This document shows, piece by piece, positions 42,226-49,501 of a stretch of 52,230 nucleotides of DNA (its first letter is position 1; each line of letters begins with the position of its first letter). The DNA is from Rachicladosporium sp. CCFEE 5018 (lineage: Eukaryota > Ascomycota > Dothideomycetes > Cladosporiales > Cladosporiaceae), in the NCBI GenBank assembly GCA_002077045.2, contig KZ111144.1, positions 871,976 to 924,205 on the forward strand. The letters are read 5' to 3'. A model generated the notes under the pieces. It had not been told where the DNA came from. It did not search any database and saw only the letters and a program-made list of their open reading frames with translations. The translations under genes and the position numbers were made by a program.

Positions 42226-44673
42226 CTAGTCACCTCTACTACCTCTCCCACGTCCGCGCCCGCGACTACTGCTACCCCTGCTCCCACCTCTACTCGCCCC
42301 TCTTCCTCCACCACCTCTTCCTCTACCTCTTTCGCCACCACCACCGCCGCCCCTACTACCACTCTTCTCCTTCCCACCCCTCACTCCGCCCCTGACCTCC
42401 CCAGCCAACCTCTCAGCCTTTCCCTTCTTCCACTCCAACCCCGCCTTCCTCTCATCCTTATCAAGCAACGCCTTCTTCTCCTTCCCGCTCAACTTTCCCT
42501 TCTTCTTAGCCCTCTCGCCAGCCTCAACGCCATTCAACGCCACGTTCCCCTTAGCCTTCGCCTCGACCTTGTCCTTCTCAGTCTGAAACCAAGTCTTCTT
42601 CGGCCGGGCTTGGATTTCGTCGTTGTATTTGACCATGTTATCTGCTTTACTGAGTTGCTTTTCGGTCGTGAGAAGAGCTTTCTCTTCTTTTTCTTCAACG
42701 AGGACGGCTTCGATTTCGTCGGCCATTGCGTCGATCCGGTCGGCGCAGGCATCTGCATCTTTGGCATCGATGGTACGCTGTCGGATCACGGCGCCTTGAG
42801 CTTTGGCGGCTTTGACGGCTGATTTGACGACTTTACGATCAGGCTCAGCGGCGAGCGTGCAACTTTTTCCTGTTCTGCCAGCACGAGCCGTACGTCCAAC
42901 ACGATGCAGGTAGATCTCGTGGCTTTGTGGCGCTTCGTAGTTGATGACTGTCTCGATGCCCTTGATGTCGAGACCTCGAGATGCAAGATCAGTCGCGAGT
43001 AGGAAGGATGCGGTGCCGGAGCGGAACGACTCGATGGCTTGTATACGCTGTTCTTGTGACATTGAGCCATGAAGCTCGGCAGCCTTTAGGCCACAGAGAG
43101 CAAAGACGACTCGGACGTGGTGAGCAGTCTTCTTCTGTCGGAAGAAGATGATGACTCGCTGGGTATGGACGTGGAGGCATAGATGGAGCAGGTAACCGAG
43201 ACGCTTCTCTTCGCGGCCTGGGCGCAGGCGGACAAACTCTTGTACTAGACCAGCGACGGTAGAATTCTGGCTGTCAACCATCAGGCGGACTGGTTGTTGC
43301 AATCCGACTCGGATGAGGTCGTCAACTTTAGAAGTCATGGTAGCAGAGAACAACATCGTCTGTCTGCTTTTGGGGATCGTTGTCAAGATCTCATTGAGCT
43401 CATCCGCAAAACCTTCCTCAAGCATACGATCTGCTTCATCGAGTACCAAAATCTCGATGGTGTCGACTGCGAAGGACGAGGAGTTGCGCATGAAGTCTAT
43501 GAAACGGCCAGGAGTGGCGATGACAATGTCAGGTCTTCGTTTGAGATCTCGCTCTTGTTCGCGCGAGTTGAGACCACCGATCGCTTGGGCAAAGGTAATG
43601 TCTGTGAAGGCTGCAAGCTTCTTGGCAACTGCGAAGCACTGCAGGGCAAGCTCACGCGTTGGCATCAGAATGGCGACTCGAGTAGTGGCGACCTTCTTCG
43701 GACGATAAAGCAGACGTTCCAGAATGGGTATGATAAATGCAGCAGTCTTTCCTGATCCAGTCTGCGCTCCGCCCACGACATCTTTGCCAAGCAAAGCCAC
43801 TGGTATAGCTTTCCGTTGAATTGGTGTTGGTGCTGCGAAGCCGACGGACGACAGACCCTTCAAGATCGGCCTCGACAACGAGAGCGTTGAGAAGGAGTCA
43901 CTGGTCGCCGAAAGCGACACTGGCTGTGCATCATCTGCTGGCTCTGGCGCGAAGAAGGCTTTCCTCTTCGCAGCCTCGACATGGTCCTCGCGCTCCATAT
44001 CTTCCGCACCTGACTCTTGCGCAATGTCATCCGGATGAGGGACTTGGTGTTCGGTCTCGTCTTCTCCGTCCTCGTCCTCATCCTGCTCTTCGGTCGCCGA
44101 TCCATCCTCGTCCTCGTCGTCCTCGCCCTCCGCTTGATCGCTCTCCTCCGCATCCAGAGTCCCCATACCAAATCCCTCGCCCTCTACATCACTATCCTCT
44201 GCGACCTCGTCGTCCTCGTCTCCTCCATCTGCCTCTTCCTCGTCGTCCTCCTCACTATCGTCCGCCCCAGTCGTCTCCTCCATTACTTTCTCCACTTCCC
44301 CATTGTCACCTCCCAACTTCCTTCTCTTGCCAGCTCTTCTCTCGATAATATCATCCAGATCAACCCCAGCATTTCCCTTTACCTCGCCTCCCCCAACATC
44401 CCACGAATCGAAGTCCTCGAGTGCGCCCTGATCTTCGAGCTCGAAGTCGAAGTCTGATGCTAGTCCGTCTTCGTTCTCCGAATTATCATTGTTGGCTGGT
44501 TGAACCGGAGGAGCTGCTGCGGGATCTGAGCGTTTGCGCTTCTTGATTTTATTCTGGGTGGAGCTTCTGGGGAGGGCTTTCGGGGTGGGAAGGAGGTCGT
44601 GATCAGACTCCAAGGCGAGGGAGGCAGCGTCTGATAGCGTGCCTACAAAGTCGTCGTCGAGAAAGGGAGACAT
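42226..44673 (-). CDS. DRS1: DEAD-box RNA helicase Drs1 (ribosome assembly)
   Basis: Drs1 is a nucleolar helicase needed for 25S rRNA maturation in 60S subunit assembly. The 815-residue single-exon gene has an acidic N-terminus (Glu/Asp-rich to about residue 235). The helicase core follows: Q-motif GFAAPTPIQ (278-286), AQTGSGKT (303-310), PTRELA (338-343), TPGR (387-390), DEAD (412-415) and SAT (443-445). The C-terminal helicase lobe has ATDLASRGLD and HRVGRTARAGRTG. A Lys/Glu-rich stretch and then a Gly/Arg-rich (RGG) tail end the protein. The ATG at 44673 is unambiguous. Length and domain order fit the family. Confidence 0.95.
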   Translation of the reverse strand: MSPFLDDDFVGTLSDAASLALESDHDLLPTPKALPRSSTQNKIKKRKRSDPAAAPPVQPANNDNSENEDGLASDFDFELEDQGALEDFDSWDVGGGEVKGNAGVDLDDIIERRAGKRRKLGGDNGEVEKVMEETTGADDSEEDDEEEADGGDEDDEVAEDSDVEGEGFGMGTLDAEESDQAEGEDDEDEDGSATEEQDEDEDGEDETEHQVPHPDDIAQESGAEDMEREDHVEAAKRKAFFAPEPADDAQPVSLSATSDSFSTLSLSRPILKGLSSVGFAAPTPIQRKAIPVALLGKDVVGGAQTGSGKTAAFIIPILERLLYRPKKVATTRVAILMPTRELALQCFAVAKKLAAFTDITFAQAIGGLNSREQERDLKRRPDIVIATPGRFIDFMRNSSSFAVDTIEILVLDEADRMLEEGFADELNEILTTIPKSRQTMLFSATMTSKVDDLIRVGLQQPVRLMVDSQNSTVAGLVQEFVRLRPGREEKRLGYLLHLCLHVHTQRVIIFFRQKKTAHHVRVVFALCGLKAAELHGSMSQEQRIQAIESFRSGTASFLLATDLASRGLDIKGIETVINYEAPQSHEIYLHRVGRTARAGRTGKSCTLAAEPDRKVVKSAVKAAKAQGAVIRQRTIDAKDADACADRIDAMADEIEAVLVEEKEEKALLTTEKQLSKADNMVKYNDEIQARPKKTWFQTEKDKVEAKAKGNVALNGVEAGERAKKKGKLSGKEKKALLDKDERKAGLEWKKGKAERLAGEVRGGVRGGKEKSGSRGGGGGGERGRGRGGGGRGASRGGSRGSSSRGRGRGRGSRGD

Positions 44674-45234
44674 TGCGCAGTCTGATGTGCGTAAGAAATA
44701 GTACTTCGAGGTTCGAGCTCATCTATGGACTGGGACTTTTTGGAGATTCTGAGGAGTTGCCAGATTGGGCAAGCCGAGAACCTTGATCAAAGTCGATAAG
44801 GCTCACGCGCAAAGTAGCTTTTGAAAAGGCACAGTAGGATATATCTCAGAATGTAGTATGCATCGCGACATGTGGAAGAGGACTCGAGGGCATTGATTGA
44901 TGTATTTGTTTCATGCTACACCATCCTGGCGCCAATTCGGACTTGTCTGATACGGTGCCGCGATCGAGATTTCTCGACCGTTTCCCATTCGTGCCATATA
45001 CAGCATTTCCCAGTACTTGGTAGACCGAGCTTGCCATGGGTTGTGTATGCCTCAACCCATTTCCAAGCCGACGCTTGATTATGGGGCCAGCGACCGGACA
45101 GGCTCTAAGCATTTGTCCCTGTCTCGATGCTGTGGATCTGTCACACACAATGGCTGAAAACGAGTGCCGGTCGTTCATCCATGGCTTACGGCTCCGGGTA
45201 GGACCTCGCATTCGATTCAATGATCCATAATCGT
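44674..45234. other. Intergenic between LSM7 and DRS1
   Basis: The interval of 561 bp lies between two minus-strand genes. It should contain the LSM7 terminator and the DRS1 promoter. No perfect PAC or RRPE ribosome-biogenesis element is seen. Confidence 0.4.
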
Positions 45235-45754
45235 TCACTCATCGTCATCGTCGGCCTGAACGAATGGATTCTCGATCTCCTCGCTGCCATCAACGGGTGA
45301 GATCAAAACGAGCAGAGTGCCTCGGGCGACCAGAAGACCCAGGTTTCGCGTGCTTGTATTGCCTTCTTCATCTGCACAGGTCATAGTTAGCAGAGCAATC
45401 GAGATCAACTCTTGTAAGCGTCAAGGTAGCTTACCTCTCGTAGCCTCCTTCACATCGTCCAGCACCAGATTCATCAGTTGATCGAAGCCCTTCAGCGTTC
45501 CGGTGACTGTGACAGACACAGTTAGCATTCGACATCGTGTATCACGACTCATATCGATTTCAGGACTTACCTTCCCGTCCACCACTGAACTTCACAGTAA
45601 TCTGCTTATCGACATACTTGTTCAAGTCAATGATCGACTCCTTCTTGCGATCGGCACCAGCAGCGCCACCACCGCGACCGCCTCTGTCACCTCCTCCGCG
45701 ACCACCACGACCACCGCGATCACCTCTGCCGCGAAAGTTGCCTCGTTCTGACAT
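45235..45754 (-). CDS. LSM7: Lsm7, U6 snRNP / mRNA decay Sm-like protein
   Basis: Lsm7 is part of the Lsm1-7 (mRNA decapping) and Lsm2-8 (U6 snRNA) rings. The three exons are 45754-45571, 45506-45435 and 45371-45235, giving 130 residues. Introns of 64 and 63 bp both have GCTAAC branch sites. An Arg-Gly-rich N-terminal extension (RGRGDRGGRGGRGGGDRGG) of about 35 residues precedes the Sm fold, which shows ILxxYVDKQITVKFSGGREV, the LKGFDQLMNLVLDD Sm1 motif and the LVARGTLLVLISP Sm2 motif. An acidic tail ends the protein (VQADDDDE). Yeast Lsm7 has 109 residues, so the extension is the main difference. Confidence 0.93.
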
Positions 45755-46436
45755 GTTTGTGGTGATGTGGGATCAAATGTAGGTCAGTCGATGTTTGTAC
45801 ACGGGGACAGAGAGAGACAAAAGTCATGACGCTGTCAAGAATTTTTGACCACGAGCTGACAGATAGCAAGACATGATACGGTCGAATAACTTTTATCGGC
45901 ACCGTTACATGTCTGCTGCTTGTTACGAAGTACACATGCTCGCCAGATATACCTGATACTGGACGTCCATGATCTGTGGCTATGATGAATTTGGCAGCAG
46001 TCAAGAACGACCGGATGCACAGCGACTTTGACCGTCGAGACGGGATCCGCTACGCTGCAAATGGCTAGACCAGCGGCGGTGCGGTGTCGTTCCTGCCCAG
46101 TCCCACTCCCTCGATTTCCTACACGCTTGCCGCAGCATATTGTTCCCAGCATCATATCTACGCGACCGTTCACATGGATAACGCGACTCATTGCTAGCAC
46201 AAGAGTGTTAGCGAGAGGACAGCAAACTTGGTCACGCAAATCAGGGGCCATTACGCTCGCGCAGGAGACGTTGTAAGCCCGGTGGGGTGGCGGAGCGGCA
46301 CCGGGCGGTGCGCCCCAAGCCTGCAAGTTCCTTTCACTTTCGCCCTCTCCCCCTTTCTACACACTCTCTTGCACTCCAACATGTTGTGACGCATGTTTTA
46401 CATCTTCGTCACCACCGCCGTGACAACACCGCTGTC
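45755..46436. promoter_or_regulatory. Divergent promoter, LSM7 / Zn2Cys6 gene
   Basis: This 682 bp spacer lies between two outward-facing genes. A pyrimidine-rich tract lies at about 46320-46385, just before the Zn2Cys6 start codon. I recognise no specific regulatory site. Confidence 0.4.
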
Positions 46437-48638
46437 ATGGCCTCGATGAGTCCGGTCCCGGTAGCGATGTCAACGCCCGCTCCAGACGCTGTTGCAAATT
46501 CAGCAGCCTTAAAGCGCAAACGAAGTCCCAGCATCTCCGCTGGCACCCCATCAGCGACGCAACAACCCGCTGCAAAGGCGCCGAAGACAGCGGCGACTAA
46601 CCAACTCAGCATCAACTACCTTGCGCGCCAGTCACAAGAAGACTTGCCACTCATCAGCAAGGACGCGACACTTCCAACTTTACTGCACCTGTTATCCCAA
46701 TACAGCAACATTCTCGATCGCCATGAGTCGCTCGCATCGAATCTGGGCGCAAGACCACTCGGACCGATCTTGATCAAGCGATTCGAGCGATGCTTCGACG
46801 CGCCGCCCAAGGTCATCGCTTCGCATCACAAAGGCGCGTCTACCCATACTTCAGACGAGGTCCCGCAAGGTCACATCACGTGGCTGGAGGTGATCGAGTT
46901 CGCGCGATCCCATCCCGCGCAGTTCACGCTTGCCACATTCTCGGAAGGCCGAAGAGTGTGCCAATTCTACTACCCACAAAAGCAGCTTCGCGTACAAGTC
47001 AGCGAGGAGGACTATCTCTTCATCAACAGTGGCAGATGTCAGGAGCTGATCCCGCCTTTGCCGATCTGGGAGGACGAAGAGAAAGAAGTCGGTACCTGCG
47101 ATGTCCTCGAGGCGAAGCTTAAGGAGCTTACGAATGTAGCGGACATGGTGGCAGCGCGGACGAGACAGCTAGGACATCGCTTGAAAGGCCGACGCGCAGC
47201 TATACTCGAGCGTCGTGCGGACGGAGGCATCGGCACGCCGGCAAAGGCGAACGCTTTGCAGACTACAACCGCACCATCCACTCAAGCCGGGGGTACGCCC
47301 TTCACCGCAGTGAATGGACTTGCTAACGGTGAAGCGAGTCAAGGTGCCGAACTAGTCAGCAGCGCGACCGTCAGGAACGATTTGCTACGACACTTCGAAA
47401 GCCTGCCTCACAACCAGCCACAACCTCAGGGCCGAGTCAGCCAGTCACGACACTCTGTCGTGGCCTCAATGGACGCCACAACTGCGTTGACGTCTGAAAG
47501 AATCAACGGCTTGACATCATCCCACGATCATCACAATACCACGGCACCTTCCTCGACCTCTTCGCTTTCTCCGGTCCCGACGGAGCTATTTGCAGCGCCC
47601 AGTACGATCGCTAAACCTCCTCTCGATCCTACACAATCCTCGGCCTACAGCTACGCGCCACACTCTGCAAGCAAACACAACTTCTCTCGTCCGCTGCCTC
47701 CAGCTCTCGAGTCCTCGCAGCCATTCCGTCCACTCTGCCAAGCTCACATGGATGCGCTCTCTCGAGGTACGCGTGTCCTACCGCCATGCGATAGATGCCG
47801 TAGGCTGCGAATGGACTGCGTTAAGAACCTCACGAGCTGTGCGGGCTGTACGAAGAAGCATGCGCGCTGCCATTGGCGAGATGTCGGTAGGGACGAACTC
47901 GATCGCTTGGAAGCACTGTTTGAGAGCAACGCTCAGGCCAATCCGCACCATGGCCAAAGTTACGACGGAGCTGCGGACTACGGCTACGCTGGGCAGGACA
48001 TGGCGTGGGACGCTCCTCACGCTGGCGGCATAGCGAGCTATGGCGACGGTACGGACTATGGTGCTGGAGCCTATGGTGGCGCCGGCGGGTATGGAGAAGA
48101 GTACGAAAGCGAAGACGACGACAGCAATCCGCTAGAAGATCTGGAAGCGCTCGGTGAGCAGGAGGAGCAGGAACGTGTCGATGCTGAGGGGATGAAAGGC
48201 GCCAGGGATCTGGTGCGGGAGGCTGTGGAGAAAGCAAAGGCGGATCTGCCACCTGGTGGTGACGAGACGTGGGCTGAGGTGGAAGGAGAGGATGTGAATG
48301 GGGAGGTTGAGGTGCAAGATGTGGCGCCCGCTGCTGAAGACCAGACGGCTAGTATCGAACCTGTCAACGGCATCAATGCAGTCGACGAGCCGCCGGAAGA
48401 CGATGTGGACGGACTGCCAGAGCGAGATATTGCCCCTGAGTTAGCGCCTATAGTCCCAGATGCGGCACTCCCGGCTGTCGAAACTGAGCCGCAGGGCAAT
48501 GTCATGAGCCACGAGATGAGCCACTGGCTGCCAATTGAGACTGAGGAGGAGCACAACAAGGCTGGACTGGAGCCGCAGCCTGCTGCGATCAGCGTTGAGC
48601 CAGGATTTGGGGGAGGATTCAAGGCTGTCAACGGCTGA
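46437..48638 (+). CDS. Zn2Cys6 zinc-cluster protein with internal cluster
   Basis: This single-exon gene encodes 733 residues from the ATG at 46437 (MASMSPVPVAMSTPAP). After a disordered start with a basic signal (LKRKRSPS), residues about 60-270 form a conserved-looking globular part (HITWLEVIEFARSHPAQFTL, FINSGRCQELIPPLPIWEDE). At about 451-480 lies a Zn2Cys6 cluster with spacing C-x2-C-x6-C-x6-C-x2-C-x6-C (CDRCRRLRMDC, then CAGCTKKHARC). This is far from the N-terminal position usual in Gal4-type factors. The rest is Gly/Tyr-rich and then acidic. It is probably a nuclear regulator; targets are unknown. Confidence 0.8.
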   Translation: MASMSPVPVAMSTPAPDAVANSAALKRKRSPSISAGTPSATQQPAAKAPKTAATNQLSINYLARQSQEDLPLISKDATLPTLLHLLSQYSNILDRHESLASNLGARPLGPILIKRFERCFDAPPKVIASHHKGASTHTSDEVPQGHITWLEVIEFARSHPAQFTLATFSEGRRVCQFYYPQKQLRVQVSEEDYLFINSGRCQELIPPLPIWEDEEKEVGTCDVLEAKLKELTNVADMVAARTRQLGHRLKGRRAAILERRADGGIGTPAKANALQTTTAPSTQAGGTPFTAVNGLANGEASQGAELVSSATVRNDLLRHFESLPHNQPQPQGRVSQSRHSVVASMDATTALTSERINGLTSSHDHHNTTAPSSTSSLSPVPTELFAAPSTIAKPPLDPTQSSAYSYAPHSASKHNFSRPLPPALESSQPFRPLCQAHMDALSRGTRVLPPCDRCRRLRMDCVKNLTSCAGCTKKHARCHWRDVGRDELDRLEALFESNAQANPHHGQSYDGAADYGYAGQDMAWDAPHAGGIASYGDGTDYGAGAYGGAGGYGEEYESEDDDSNPLEDLEALGEQEEQERVDAEGMKGARDLVREAVEKAKADLPPGGDETWAEVEGEDVNGEVEVQDVAPAAEDQTASIEPVNGINAVDEPPEDDVDGLPERDIAPELAPIVPDAALPAVETEPQGNVMSHEMSHWLPIETEEEHNKAGLEPQPAAISVEPGFGGGFKAVNG

Positions 48639-48960
48639 GCTGAGAGAAAGCATAGACTTCCAGCCTATTCGGCGCAATACTCTAGCCTTAGACATTATAT
48701 TCTTAACAACGCAGTCCTTTTGACTTCGTGCTTTTCAACATCCCCGCGATTGACTACCCCTGCCCTGCTCTCAGCTTCTGGGTCCCTTCAACATCAAAGC
48801 ATCCATGCAAATACGATATAAACCCTCCGGAAGAATGTCTTGTCTCACATGACGCTCTGAGCGGTGAGGATGGCTGGCACAGTGGCTATGCGGCTGCATG
48901 TAGCAGGTGGCTGGCGCTACGAGACAAGCCAGAGCTGCAAATCGATCGTGGTGGGGCAAT

Positions 48961-48985
48961 CTGCAGACTGCGATATCCAGCGTCA
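48961..48985 (+). repeat. 25 bp direct repeat, copy 1
   Basis: A perfect 25 bp match to 49024-49048, on the same strand, with 38 bp between the copies. It begins CTGCAGACTGCGATATCC. The first nine bases recur again at about 49154. Confidence 0.85.
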
Positions 48986-49023
48986 TTCGCGTCATGGGTT
49001 CTGGCGATCACCTCATATCTCGA

Positions 49024-49048
49024 CTGCAGACTGCGATATCCAGCGTCA
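49024..49048 (+). repeat. 25 bp direct repeat, copy 2
   Basis: The second perfect copy of the 25 bp unit at 48961-48985. It lies about 450 bp upstream of the glycine-zipper gene. Its function is unknown. Confidence 0.85.
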
Positions 49049-49501
49049 GCCTTTCCTGAGGTCTGGACGAAGCTATCAAATGGACTGAGCTCGTGAAATC
49101 GTCGAAGACAGAGGTCCCTCGAGACGCTGCAGGGCTCGTTGCTTGGCTGTTCTAGCTGCAGACTCTACGATCATGTGGATCAAGTGTCACTGACTGCAGT
49201 ACTACTGCACCCAGCCGTCCACGGGATATACTACTAGCTGTGCTCTAGCTCGAGCAAAGCAAGATCCAGCCTCGCACGTGTGGACGCCACATCAAGCTTG
49301 ACGCGCATACGGTACGTCAGTGTTTTGCAGAGCTTCATTACTTGTTTCCCCACCCACGGACATCTCCTCTCTACTACCTACACTGCTCATCCTTGCCCTT
49401 GTCAATATCACCAAGGTAGAAGCTTGAGCTATAGTTCGTTGATAGCTTAGCGAAGTTGATTGAAGCATTTGATCGCGTTTGGTAGCAAGAAATCTACCGT
49501 G

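Larger units (their letters stand above)
48639..49501. other. Intergenic with a 25 bp direct repeat
   Basis: The interval of 863 bp lies between two plus-strand genes. Short ORFs are present but none is convincing. The notable content is a perfect 25 bp repeat (see the repeat entries). Confidence 0.45.

Noticed and set aside
41607..42377. Minus-strand ORF of 256 codons overlapping the DRS1 tail
   Set aside because: Its start is a frame-shifted reading of the Gly/Arg-rich tail (Val/Glu runs), and the remainder shows no domain.
43821..44348. Long plus-strand ORF opposite the DRS1 N-terminus
   Set aside because: It is antisense to the acidic Glu/Asp-rich segment; its Pro/Arg/Leu-rich product is what that codon bias gives on the other strand.
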